Of a stretch of 64,000 nt of DNA, positions 47,183 to 60,000 are shown piece by piece; position 1 is the stretch's first letter; each line of letters begins with the position of its first letter. The notes under the pieces were generated by a model. It searched no databases and was not told where the DNA came from. It worked only from the letters and a program-made list of their open reading frames with translations. This DNA is from Lineus longissimus (Eukaryota > Nemertea > Pilidiophora > Heteronemertea > Lineidae): positions 5,146,001 through 5,210,000 of the forward strand of contig NC_088320.1 in the NCBI RefSeq assembly GCF_910592395.1, read 5' to 3'. A program made the position numbers and the translations under genes.

Positions 47183-50100
47183 TCAAGGCACGGCAACACC
47201 ATAAATCTCGACTTCGCACAGCTCCAGGGGCTTGGCCTTCGACTTGTGCTTGACAATTGTCAAGTGACGGCCAACGGCGCCAGGCTCACAGTCCACCATG
47301 AAAGACTGCCCATCTTTCAGGGCGACCTGTACGCTTGCTTGGCAGATCGAATATTTGAATCCCGTGGCTGACCCTGGTGGGATCAGCGGGCTCACTGACA
47401 CATTGACCGCTCGGGAGTAGACTGTGGATATTTCGGCATCGCTAAAGGTTGCCGAAGTCAGGATTGTAAACTCGGTCAAGTCAGAAGCTGAAATCAAAAA
47501 GAATTCAAATATAAATGACTTTACATGTAGTTCGGGATCAGGAGGTCGTAGCGCAATGCCATTTTGAAGAAAATTAAATTTAACATGCGAATGGTGACAA
47601 TTGTTTTTCAATATCTTGCCGGCATTTCCCATCGAATGTGACTCGAACATACAGTAAACTATTCAAAGATGTCATCACCTTACACGCCAAGACGGGCCAT
47701 TCTCATGGCTGTGACTTCATGCGCTCAAGAAATGGATTCTTTGAGCGTGCTTTGAATGTATTTTAAGGCCGATTTGGCTGATTTCTGGCCCATGCTTAAG
47801 TATTTTTGGCATATAATCAGGGACGTAGTATTTAAGTAGCAAAAAGTACCCTGACAAAGTTCTTCAGACGCCTAATTAAGGTATTAACAATTGAGTGAAA
47901 TCTAAGATAGAGAAACATCGATCTTCGGCAGACGTACCACAGCAGTCTCCCCTCGCCACAATCTGCACGTTAGTGACATTATGGCCTCTGGCGAGGTCAA
48001 TCGTCCACCATTCGTTATTTTCCGTCCCGGCAGTCTGGGAACACGACCCGCTGCCCATGGTTGCTGTAAACTTTCCGTCCACGGCCCTACTGGCAACGTT
48101 ACCAGACTTTGTGCTGACCTGTTGAGCCGTATGATTACTTGAAATCGGGGCTGAAACGAGAAAACAACGATAAAGCAAAATATACAAGGATCGCTTGTTT
48201 TGGCCACGCGTGTTTCGCTGTTGGGTTCTCGGGTTTTGATCTCTGCACTAACACGAGAGAGGAACACTGGAAATCTCTTTGGCCATAACGATAAAGATTA
48301 CATGTATCTTTTATTTTATTTTGTTTTATTTTGTCCATCTATAAACAATCTCATTCTTGAACTAAAAAGTTAGGCCACTTTTGAAACATTAAAAAATATG
48401 CAATTACTCTTGTTATTCGTCTTTCGTCCGAATACCTCCACCTCACACAGAGCTAGAGGCCCGTCCGCCGAGTTCGCCCCGTTTTTCTCCACAATGATGA
48501 ACTGGCCGAATGCCCCCTTCGGACAATGTGCCCCAAGGATGTCTCCTGGCGCGGTGAAAGTCTTTTTCTGGTAGCACGGGAACCAACCGTGGTCCTTGTA
48601 CGCTGCGGCTGTGCTGAACGAGCGCAAGACTCCAATCATTGCTTCGTTAAGGTAGGCAGCTGGAGAAGAAACATCCACAAGCAGCTGTAATCACGGAATA
48701 TATTTTCTTATATCCATGATGTGATAAAATAAAAGTTGCATCGTCGGCTTTATTCATTTCAGCTGGACCAGCTAAACATTTGACCTGATATCTGGAAGCT
48801 GACCGACAATATTCATGTATTGGAATATTGACATTTGAAATCACCAAAGCAAAATGCGAAAACAGTTTTTTTTTATTAGACTATACATTTTTCTCAAAGG
48901 ACTATATAACAAAATACTAGTATGCTCTCCATTATTCGTACCTTTGTCGAGTGACGGCACCGTCACCAATGATTTCTTGTAAAAGTTAAATCCGGTAGAC
49001 GCCGTTGTGGTTTTGGAAACTAACTCGTGAACACCACATTCCTTCTTCTTCGTGTCCCAGGTCACTGCGTTGCAGAAATCGAGCTCTCGACACCACTGTT
49101 GACACTCGTATTCATTGTCTTGGTTTACCTAAAACATCAACAAGAGATTTCCCTGTTGAATATGTTAAAGATTACATTCAAAGAATCGTTGGGGGAGACT
49201 GACCTCCTTAGCCCTGGTAGGAGCCAGCCTACTCTAGGAGAGAAAACCCCGAAATCCAACCGGTTAGTCTTGGCTCGTCGGCCAGGATATGGTAGCTTAG
49301 AGACTGAAACTAAAAAAATCCTGACCGAAGACGGAGCGTTTCGGCCATACTGGCATCTAACCAGGTGCAATACAATAGTGGTAATCCGAACTATGTGACG
49401 GACTTACCGTTCCGACCCAAGTTGGCTGTGCGACATTTATAACCTTTACTCCGGTGGCAGCATCTGGATACTTGTGGTTAGCTGTCTTCGTCATTTGCTC
49501 TTTGTAGTGCAGAGTAGGACCACCATATGCTGAGAAGAAAACACAACGTGAAGGATTATAGTCAATATCTTACAAAAACATATCGAAAAGGACCATGGTC
49601 ATTAAAAAAAAGGCCGGTGACTTAATTTAGGCTGGGACACATCTGAATGACATTGGTGATGATTTGCGTAGAAACCAGGACTTTGTAGGCACATGTTTTA
49701 TCAATTAAAGGAAACGCTGGTAAACTCTGATATCATAAAGCATGATAGTAATCATTGCAGTAGTGGGGCTTGGCTTGAATAGCTAGAGTCACATCAAGGA
49801 AGTGAAAGCCTACCTTTCGTGACGATGCCAATCTTGTCCACGTCGTACATCTCAGTGAGGTCTACCACCCACCATTCCTTGGCAGCTTTACCACCAGTGA
49901 TTGCGCAGGAGCCGCGAAAGTAGGACGGGGAAGTGTTGCCATCTACGGCCTTGTCAGCGGTAGCCCCGGCCTGGTCACTCGCTTGCTTGGCTGTCTTGCG
50001 GAGCGCAATATTCTCTAACACGAAAGAAGGCATGATATTAATCATTCCCGCTCGATTATAAGAGAAACATGTCACGAAAGCTTGTAAATGTCATGTCATC

Positions 50101-53100
50101 ATTAAACTTGGGAGAGCGACCGGGTTGAAATTGTCGGCTTTTCCCGACAGCAGACACGATATCGCTTTTGAGTGCAGAAATTTTTTTGCAATCGCCAGAA
50201 TATCATTTTCAATTGAAACATTAACACTTCGAAGCGATTCGTTTCGATCACAAATATCCAGACATGTATTGAATTATAACTACCTGCATTATCCCATATC
50301 TGTAGCCCGAACACTTCAACTTCGCAAAGCACGATGGGAACGTAACTTGGTTTCCGCTTCAAAACAACAACATGGCGCCCGGTTGCCATGCCATGGCATC
50401 TCACGTGTTTCTTCATTCCATAACTTAGGGCATCCTGGTGTTTTGAACAGGGACTAAAGAGTGTTTTTGAGAGTTGACGAGGATCAAACGTCTCTGCTAC
50501 ATTGACCTCAAAGTTCTGCAAATAACCTATCAGAAAAAAGGACGTAGTCATCAAAGGGGTGCCATTTGTGCTTGCTGTAGGAGAGCAAGATGAAAAAAAG
50601 GATTACCACGAACATAAAAGTATGCTTTCGGCATAACCGTAGTGAGATAAGTACATGGCATAAGTACACAATCACGGAAGGATCTATTTGATGGGTATAG
50701 GCCCGGTAGCAACCAAAATTGATTTTTAACCAAAAATAGCATGGATACTGCGTGATGTTTCAAAAATACACGACAGGGATCGCCTTGCTTTTCACATTTT
50801 CCATACATGTTCTCTTTATATTACTAACCAACACCACGGCCCTAGACCTTTCTTTGTGCTTTGCCTTCTACGATGCCCACTTGTGACCTTCTACAAGTGT
50901 TACTGTTTCACCTTTTCCATACATGTTCTCTTTATATTACTAACCAACACCACGACCCTAGACCTTTCTTTGTCTTCTGCGATGCCCACTTGTGACGTTC
51001 TACAAGTGTTACTGTACAGACCCACTCTTGACTCTCTCTGGTCTTTGCTTTCTGCGCTGCCTACGTGTTACGTTCCTATAACTGAGACTGAACGCAAAAA
51101 AGAAGAAAAATACTAATATCCCCGTACCTTCCTTATCATTTGCCGATACCAGTTTAATGAGATACACCCTGTGTCGTGAGCCCAGGTCGACCGACCACCA
51201 TTCGTCCTTGCTAGACCCACAGGACATGGAGCAGGTCCCTGTGTTAAAGTTGGTGTAAGACAGCCCGTCAACAGCAGCTTGGGCGTGGCCGTGTCTGTTG
51301 AGCTTGTTTCCCTTTTGAGCGGCTGGTCGCTTCAAAGCAACGTTGTCTGAAATATCATTCAATGTTGGATTTTTATGCCCTTAGGTCGTTGACCAGGAAC
51401 CTACAAGAAGATTCTTACGTCCAGATATATTTCCATTTATTAATGATAACAAAACGAGATAATTGAGCATGATGTCAGCAAGGGAGAACTTTACACAGGA
51501 AAGTTTAACAGGCATTAGAACAGGCTGAGAGTATATTTACCCAATCTCCCTCGCTCATAAACCTTCACCTCGCATAACGTCAATGGATATTTCCCCGTCG
51601 TAGCAATGATCACGTGCTGCCCTACGCTGCCTGGTTTACAGAAGACTGTCTTCGCCTCCCCATCCCTCAGTTTGGCGCTATCATCGTAGCATACAACATA
51701 GTCTGAGGTGTCCAAAACGGTAGGCGTATCGCTCGAGTTGGCCACAAGAACTTGATATTGACGTAGACATGTCTCTGCAAGAGAGTTAGTCCTCCGTTTT
51801 ATCGAAATACATGTACACAGTTTATTCCGATATCATTTCAATCGAACAATAATTGACATTAGCAATGATTCCAAGGACATCATCGACATGGAATGTTTAA
51901 AGCCTAGTTTTTCAAACACAAGATTTACCTTTACATTTATCCGGGTTGACTATAGTAAGTTTATGGATGTCGAACTTGGCCCCAAGGTCAACAGACCACC
52001 AAGCTTGGCCCGCCTTGGGGGTAAGAGTTTGCGAACACGAGCCTCGGCTGAACATTGTGTCTTCATTCCCGTCAACGGCAAGGTCGGAATCGAACACGGA
52101 ATACAAGGTGCTCTGGTTGGTTGCTCTGTTGTGTGCTAGGTCACCTGGCGTTATGACATAAATGACATTATGCATTTATTTATGATCTGCAAATTTTGAA
52201 ATGACGAGCCATCAAAAGCACTGTGAAGCACGTCAATCATCAGTCTCTTCTAAATCTCTACTGGATCGCAAAGATCCTGAGGCACAGGTGATAGAGTCTG
52301 AAGCAGAGGGGGTAGGGAGATTTTACACTGGCCATCTGAATATAATATAATAATAACCATGTTATCACGCTCTTCTAATTGATCTATTTGCTATCACCAC
52401 GCCGTGATTGAGATCAAGTTCAACCTCGACGATCCCGCATTAGACATCGCAAAATGTTACAAAAGCTACGCAACGACGCCAAACCTACCATCGTGGAGTT
52501 CTCCGTACGCCTCCATCTCGCATAACATAAGCTTCCCAGTCCCTTTGCTTTTCTTCCACAAGTAGACATATCTTCCAACGACCTGCCTCCCACCGGTGCA
52601 ATAAATCGGGAGTATGCTTTTGGGTGGCACCGTCCCATCATATTTTGCACACAGCTCTCCGCCGTCGGTGTTGCCGGTTCCACCTTTCCAAGTAGCATCT
52701 CTCAGTTCCTTGAATGCGTAGATTGAAAACTGTTTAAGGGCGTTCGCTGCAATGCAACATCAAGAGTTTTAGTTTGAAATTTCGAGGGACTAACTTATCA
52801 TTATTTACACAGCGTCTTCCTTGCAATAGAAAGCTGATCATGAACAAGCTGACGAAATGTTTAGTTCGATACGTTTTTTTTTATTTTTTCGGACCCCTGA
52901 GTAACAACAACAAACCTCCTTCTTCTGCGTTCAAACTGTCTAAACTTTAATTGCAGGGCTATGGCGAAGAATTGTTGATGATCCAAAGGTCTGACGTCAC
53001 AAAGAAATAAAGTAGTCTGTATACTAAGCATTATTTCGAGTTGTGTGCGCCCCGATTCAGTATTTTGGAGTTTCCGTCTTCTTGTCTAGCTGCAATTTCC

Positions 53101-56100
53101 TGGCCGACGAGCCGGGGACAACCCGGTTTAATTTCGGAGCTTTCTCTCCTATACTGGTTGCCCACTAGGCGGGCTAAGGAAGAAATTTCCCCCAGATCGA
53201 CATACCGGTATTTCCTGAAGTCGCCAAAACGAAGTACCGCAGCTTGTAAATGGCCAGCATGTCGATAATTAGAAATTCGGCTTCTTTGCCAGAGACAGCC
53301 GCAGCAGAGAATGCGCCCCGGCCAGGGTTCACAATACCATTGGTCGACGCGCTGTTGGCGGTTTTCTTGTCCAAAATGATGAGTGGCTTCAAATAAGCAA
53401 CGTTTTCTGAAATATAATAAACGTGCGGCGAATTAATTAAGCGTGCGTTGTTTGGCCCTCACCTCCCAATTAAATCATTTGATCAGGCCTAGCTAAATAC
53501 ACAGTCTATTGTCTTTAAACAAAGGCCGGTTGCACCCAGGCCTAGATTCCCATGATTGTTCTACTGTCTTATCATACGAGTACTAGAATTTCACATACCG
53601 CCCGGTTCATGACCATAAACCTCCAACTCGCAGAAACTCAGCGCCTGAGCACTTCGTTTCTCCAGCCTAACATATCTGCCAACAGTGCGTAGGAAACAAG
53701 TGTAACGCATCACGGCGCCATCAGTGAGTTTTCCACTAAAATATTGACACACCTGCAAAAAAGGAATTCGAAAAAATGATAATAATACGATTTTCGTTTG
53801 TTCAAGATAAAAAATACAGTATCTTGTTCTTTTGAATGAAGCATGTTCATCAGCTCAGTTTTGTGATTCCGGTGTTCGATTAGAAAGGTTATTTTGTCAC
53901 AGGTGCAAATAGAAATGATCGTCTGCATGGTCACTTGAAGTTATATAAATTTAATATTGTGAATTCCCGGGAACTCCTAAATCGGAAGAGAAGTGCAAGA
54001 GGGGTTTTGATACTCTCTCTACCTTTGAATCAACTGCTATGTGAAAATCAGCCGTGTTTGGGCCCTTCTTCTCTCCACGGTTGAACAAGTAGATGACTCG
54101 GACATTATACAGAGCGCCCAGATCAACCTGCCACCACATCGGACTGCTTGTCGCCGCGGTCTCGGTGCAACCGCCATTGGCAATCTCGGGGTTGAGAATG
54201 CCATCAAGGCCCTTAGTTGCTGGATTAGTACTGGGGGATGGATACTGGTAGGCCACCTTTTGCAGTGCAAGATTCTCTGCAATTGTAAAAGGCACCATGT
54301 CAGAGCTAAGAACGTAACTGCAAAGGTTGCGCGGCTTCCTGCTTTTTTCGCCGTAGTGCAACGTAAGCTTCAGACTTGAGTTAGAAACAAAAGATAAAAA
54401 AGGCAATGAACAGGTCGTGACGGGGGAATGAAAAGGTATTTGCATTCTCGTTGCCCAATCACTACCTTTTCATTGCCTGCCTTCCAACAAGTCACTGTTC
54501 CCAACTCACCAAAGACATTTGTGTCATAGACCTCAACCTCACACAGCTCCATGGCCTCCCAGACTGGATGCTTGATGATCACGACGTATCGGCCGAGCTT
54601 GGGGTACTGGCAGTGGTAGGGCCTGACCTCCCCGGGTGTCATCGGGGCGTTGCCCTGCTCGGCACACAAGGTGAAGTTATTACGATACTTGTAAACGTCG
54701 TAGGCATCGAAGTGATTCGTGACGAAGATTTTAAAGTCTCTAGCTTTCGTTGCTGTAAGAAATACGGCCGTTTTTGTCAGTGTTATCAAAAAGATATAGG
54801 CGATGCAGTAGTGTCCACACACAGCTGTCTTGCCCTCAAAGACTTTCACGAATTAGTGTGCCTAGAGGAAGATACTCTACTGACAGGGTTAACATTTCTT
54901 ACAGGATACGTTACTGTGGGCTTTTAAACTGCCGAGTCGATGGCAAAATGCATACGATGCAATTTCAGCAGGATCGCAATTCCAAATCATATTTCAGTGT
55001 TTTTATTCAGGCCAAGCATTGGTCACAAGATGGCAGCGAAGCAAGTGGAAAACAATGTCATGATTACATTCTTTGATACACACTATTCTTACATTTACCG
55101 TCCTGTTGATATTGGTGATGGTTACCACCTTGACATCATAGGTGTCTTACACTCTTAACTTACATTTGACGTCCTGTTTATTGGCGATGGTAACCACTTT
55201 GACCTCATACGCAGCGCCAAGATCAACATACCACCAAGTGTAGCCCATGGTAGTGTCTTTGTCGGCAATGGCGCATGACTTCCCGTCCTTGTTGTCCCTG
55301 TTCCCGTCCGTAGCCAGTTCGGCCCATTGGACACCATTGGTTCGCATCTGAGCGCTGGGCTTTCGATAGGCAAGATCTAAATTGAAAAAAAAACACATTT
55401 TAGATTCAATCTCATTAAGAAGAATGTTATGAGATTCCACACAAGTCATACTGAACGAGTTAAATGACGTTGTGCATACTACGATCATCTTACTTGCTTC
55501 AATCACTTCTGGTCTGCTACCTAGCACATCGCCTGTAAGCCCTGGGCACACCCTTGTTCCCCAACTAGAACGCCGTCTGAATGATATGTGACTGAGATTC
55601 CTTGTACCAGTTGCCAATACCAGGGCCCTACTCTATGTAGGGCAATCAAGCAAAATCCACTCACAGTGACAAAATTGTAACATTTTCAAATTTGCTCAGG
55701 GTGGCCACCTCAACGCTACCTGCCGATGGTGTTTTTCTAGCTTAATGCAGTAGGATGCAGGAGGAACACAAAACAGAAGAAACTATTTTATGTATAAGTT
55801 AAAAAAGTACAATTGAAATAACTTTGTACTCACTTGATGATGACATACCGGTTGCCCATGCCACCTGTTTCGCGTGTGCTAATTCACCAAATAGAAATAG
55901 TATCATAATGAGATGGGTTGCATAATTCTGTGGATGCAATGATTGACAATGTGTAGATTGACAACAGAATATCAAAGGTTTGACCAATTTTAACATTGAT
56001 GAGATTTGTTTCCATTGAAGCATTTCATTATTGAAATATCTGCTTTGGGTCCAATGAAACATTTGCTGCAAATGAATTATTTGCTTCAATCGAAACATTT

Positions 56101-57008
56101 GCTTTCTTTGAAACATTTGTCATTGAATCATTTCCTCAAAATGAAATATTTGCTTGTCTTAAAATATTTCCTTCCACTGAAGGGTGCAGTTACCAGTCAC
56201 AGACATTTGACCGCAGCAATCGCGCCAACCGCGCAAAATAGCAGTGGGTTTCCTGTTGTGTTATGATTGAACATTTGACATAAACGTAGAGAATGTAAAA
56301 TGCCAGGACTACCCACCAAACTTATCATAGAAATTGTCGTGCTTGTTCTGTACGTTGTCCAACTTCGCACAAGACTTGGAATGCGTGATGCAGTTCAAAG
56401 TTTTCGAGTTCCAACTGACTGCCTTGCAGGTGCCGGTGCATGTGGCCAGGCAGGCGTCGGTTGTGGTTCCCTTGGTCGGCCCCTTGATCTTGTTGGCGGA
56501 ACATGAACCTGGTCGCCAAGTGTACCCAGTCTTGTCTGAAATTAACGACAAGGGCGACAACTACACAAGGCGTAATCTAAATGAAAAACACGGGAGGCAT
56601 TCGTAGATCAGACTATGAACCTGCTTTCGACACATACCAACTCAAAAGGTTATGGTTGTCTCACCAAAACATCTGTGGTCAATACGTTATAAAAATGGAA
56701 GATTCATGTAACCAAGGTGTTTTCGATTTTTATGAGGTACTTTCATATGTTTTGGTCCCATCTTTGAGATTATGATTTAAAATTCGTAGTTGAAGGAAAC
56801 GTTTTAAAAATGTATTGAATTGATGGTTATCATCAGAAGCAGAGTTTAAAAACAATGAAAAACGACAAACTTGGAGTAATTCATGATCCAACAAAAAACA
56901 AAAACAAAGAAAAAATTTCTACTTACGAACAAGCGGCGACTCCGTCAGAAAAGCGAAAGAGCAAGGGAAAAGAGAGAGAAGGAGTAAAATACTCCAGAAT
57001 ACCGTCAT
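47183..57008 (-). CDS. Secreted multi-domain FTP (F-type-lectin-like)/PAN protein, complete
   Basis: Nineteen exons from 5': 57008-56927, 56535-56317, 55878-55834 (weak), 55376-55164, 54752-54510, 54276-54023, 53752-53599, 53406-53206, 52746-52489, 52144-51929, 51774-51541, 51346-51128, 50526-50284, 50014-49814, 49529-49408, 49128-48942, 48659-48408, 48150-47938, 47487-47183. The total is 3861 nt, 1286 aa, with phases consistent throughout. Order: signal peptide, PAN (SCSAN, DACLATCTGTCKAVSW), FTP1-FTP5, FTP6 split by a second PAN, FTP7. Each FTP has a WWxVDL-type exon and a CEVEVYG-type exon; FTP3 lacks WW. FTP is the eel fucolectin / tachylectin-4 / pentraxin-1 domain, which binds fucosylated glycans in known members. 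No domain here keeps the full fucose motif, so the ligand is unknown. Probably extracellular. Confidence 0.82.
48942..49529 (-). CDS. PAN module lodged between the two halves of FTP6
   Basis: Exons 49529-49408 and 49128-48942 joined by a phase-0 intron, entering and leaving in phase 1. Residues NEYECQQWCRELDFCNAVTW and KKKECGVHEL give the PAN cysteine spacing. The flanking exons are the first half (WWVVDL, 50014-49814) and second half (LCEVEVFG, 48659-48408) of an FTP domain. The introns on each side (49530-49813, 48660-48941) contain no leftover FTP half. Same arrangement in units A and B. Confidence 0.75.
50796..51020. repeat. 116-bp tandem duplication in FTP intron
   Basis: CCATACATGTTCTCTTTATA recurs at 50801 and 50917 with about 100 bp of close similarity. 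It lies between FTP5 exons 51128 and 50526, and a third degenerate echo follows to about 51070. Confidence 0.75.
55834..55878 (-). CDS. Possible 45-nt microexon of the FTP gene
   Basis: Bounded by TTAG and GTGAGT, phase 1-1, giving a Ser-rich linker (WATGMSSSS) just before FTP1. The acceptor has a poor pyrimidine tract. Skipping it keeps the frame, so it may be alternative or not an exon at all. Another frame of the same bases resembles the GRYVIIK strand of an FTP second half, so it may instead be an FTP remnant. Confidence 0.4.
55980..56175. repeat. Degenerate ATTTGCTT/GAAACATT low-complexity repeat
   Basis: A 14-17-bp motif (AATGAAACATTTGCTTC) recurs with variation about ten times in the intron between the PAN exon and the microexon. 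Frames rich in Lys-His-Leu come from it. Confidence 0.7.
56317..56535 (-). CDS. N-terminal PAN/apple-like exon of the FTP gene
   Basis: A single 219-nt exon of phase 1-1 (73 codons). It has six or more cysteines in the pattern C...C-x3-C-x3-C-x10-C-x6-C with a K-A-V-S-W core, typical of PAN/apple modules that bind proteins or carbohydrates. Its symmetric phase makes it a self-contained shuffling unit. Confidence 0.7.
56927..57008 (-). CDS. Signal-peptide exon of the FTP gene
   Basis: MTVFWSILLLLSLFPCSFA, then FLTESPLV, with a GTAAGT donor in phase 1. The hydrophobic run after a short N-terminus and the small residues at S-F-A fit signal peptidase cleavage after A. Phase 1 joins the PAN exon at 56535 through a His codon. 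No TATA box is seen upstream. Part of the 47183-57008 gene. Confidence 0.8.
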
Positions 57009-60000
57009 CTTGCCTCCTTTTTAAATTGCTTCAAAAGTAAGTATCACCAAATAGAAAAGTCTACCGCACAGGCGTTCAACAGGCTCAGCGCTTTCGTGTG
57101 TTTTCTAGCTCAAAATAGTTTGGAATATTAACTGCCAATTTCTTTCGTTCAAAAATTTGAAAATTGAACTTGAATTTGAATATTTCTGATTATGTAAATT
57201 CGTACTTAGCATAAATGTCAACAATATCGTTGTGTGGACTGATAAACTAATACTATACATGCCAAATTTCAGCAAATTTGAGTGCTTAATAACTGCACCA
57301 TGGGGAAGTTGACTTCTATTTACTTAAGTTACAAGAAAATATCTTGAACACGAATGGAGCCGGCCTTTAACGCTTTTCCTAAGTGTTTGAGATTAGCGGA
57401 CAATAGTGAAGACAAAATCTGTCGTTAGATTTGTATAATCCGCGCTCTGCGCAGATCGTTGAAATTTCGAAACATGCTCAAAGATAGTAGTATTATCCTT
57501 TCATTTGGACGTCTTGCACCAAGAGACTTACTCCTTGGTTTTTAATCCTAAATATACAACAAATACAATCATTTAGCCTAAGGTCGTTCAAAATATCGTC
57601 TCGAAAATGCCGTGCATGTGCCAGCAGTAAGGTAGTATACACGAAGGACACGACACTTTATGTAATGAGTATTGTCGCAGTAAATATCAGGGCCGAGGAG
57701 TAGCCCTTCTGGCAACTTTTCGCTGTCAATGGCTAATAAGGGATTCCCTGTAGACATTTTACGTATTTTACGAAAAAAAATATTACGCATGCCCATCGTG
57801 GAAATTTCGGACTCAAAAAAACAATTTAAAAAACATGAATTTTTGATAATGCTGGTCGATTTTTGACCAATACTCAGAAAAAAATGAAAAATGTTGTTCT
57901 TTTTTAAGCCATGCTCCATACGATGAAAGGGAGTAATGCGTCTATTACACCAGTACATATACGCCTGTGCATGTGAAATAGGTTTTTTACAGCGGACTTT
58001 TGTACAGTCGTCCCTCGACCAACTGAATAGCGTCTACACAGTAGGCCTATGTGTTCGAATGAGGACAAAAAATTCCACGTTCGCGCGTCATCGTGTAAAT
58101 TTAGGGACTTACTCTCAACAAGGAAGTTACTTGTCGTCGATTGAATTTTTGAGAAAACGCTATAGATGGTCTTCGATATTCATCTTGTATCCTTTACTGC
58201 TTATATCTCTCAGCTATAGACGGTTTGAGTGTAGTATATCAATATAAAAAAATCACACAGGTAGAATAAGAAAAGGCAATGATATGCTATCATTTTTTTC
58301 CCTCGGTGCCAACTCGACCCGATTATGATTTGTGCAGAATACTGGGAAGGAAACTTTTATTTAGCTCACAAATAGACGTCTGTGACGTGGGAGATTTTCC
58401 AGTGCGTGAAATCAAGAGGTCGAAATCTGTTAGGCGTAAACAACATGATGAGAACTATTATTCAGATCCTCCTAATCACCACGATTAGATATGCATGTGC
58501 GAAATCGTCTGCAAATAACATAATTTTTTCTCTGTTCGGACACCGTGGTATTCGGCTCATCAAAAACGCGATTTATTCCCCTTGATCATTCTATGGTGTT
58601 GTTGGGCTTCCTGCTAAGACCTCATAAAAGGGACAAATCTACCATTTTCAACTGTACTTGTCGTCCTCCAATGTCACAGCGTTGTATATAGTCTGTGCCG
58701 GAACGCCCTCGATGCTGCAGTCAGCTTATTCAAACTCGGACTACTTCAATCTCTCCTAACCAACATCCTCACTACCAGTAGAAAGCAAAAAATTGACATT
58801 TGTTGATAAGCTGATTTCAAAAGTAATTTTATAGGAGGTAGAAAGATCTACGTCTAGACGCCTGCAAAATTACATTAACTATCGTTTCATCTCCTCGCAT
58901 ATTAGATGGTTGGGTGCACTGATCTTGGGCCATCCGATATATCACATGGACACTCACGTTCAACTGGCCTCCTGGAGATAAGTTGCGATGTTGCCAACAA
59001 ACAATGATTTTTTTTGGAATCACTGGGGGTTGTAATATCGGACACCTGATTGGTCAGGATTATACTTCCTTCTCGGGATGGAAAATCCCGGCTGCATAAT
59101 GGAAATGCTAAAGCCGATCAACAATAACGATGAATGTTTATATTGTCTTTGAATTTCATGCAGGGTGACTGCTGAATATAACATGATGTCAATGAATTGT
59201 TCCGAAAATACCTTCGGTCTGTAAGCTTACATGTGTTATTAAACATTCTAACCCTGTGCCTCAAATTTTCCGGGAAAATTCTGTTTTCAGGTAGCTGAGA
59301 TATGTCCATTGTACGTGATGTCACTCTGGGCGACCAACACATCAAATGTATTGAGTATTCACGGTGTTTGATCAAAAACTTTTTTTTTTATTCGTACACG
59401 ATATCGCTCGTGTATAACTAATTTTGGTTGTCGTATTCGCAGTTAATCTGGCAAATTGAAGGGGTGCCAGGTGATTACATAATACACTGTTACCCCTGCG
59501 ACCTTCGTTAACAAATGTAAAGGTGATCACCATGATTAGATATGCATGAGCGAAATCGTCTGCAAATAAAATAATTTTGTCTCTGATCGGACACCGTGGT
59601 ATTCGGCTCATCAAAAACGCGATTTTTTCGCCTTGATCATTCTCTGGTGTTGTTGGGCTTCCTGCTAAGACCTCATAAAAGGGACAAATCTACCATTTTC
59701 AACTGTACTTGTCGTCCTCCAATGTCATAGCGTTGTATATAGTCTGTGCCGGAACGCCATCGATGCTGCAGTTAGCTTATTCAAACTCGGACTACTTCAA
59801 TCTCTCCTAACCAACATCCTCACTACCAGTAGAAAGCGAAAAATTGGCATTTTTTGATAAGCTGATTTCAAAAGTAATTTTATAGGATGTAGAAAGATCT
59901 ATGTCTAGACGCCTGCAAAATTACAGTAACTATCGTTTCATCAACTCGCATATTAGATGGTTAGGTGCACTGATCTTGGACCATCCGATATATCACATGG

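Larger units (their letters stand above)
42403..50190. repeat. Segmental duplication unit C (right copy, joins unique DNA)
   Basis: Third copy. Alignment with A and B ends at about 50190, in the intron between exons 13 and 14 of the full FTP gene. Beyond it C continues into the upstream FTP exons, while A and B continue into unrelated sequence. This makes 50190 (A about 15910, B about 31030) a duplication breakpoint inside the FTP gene. Confidence 0.88.

Noticed and set aside
57578-57958. 126-codon - strand frame
   Set aside because: No splice support, no family motif and low-complexity composition.
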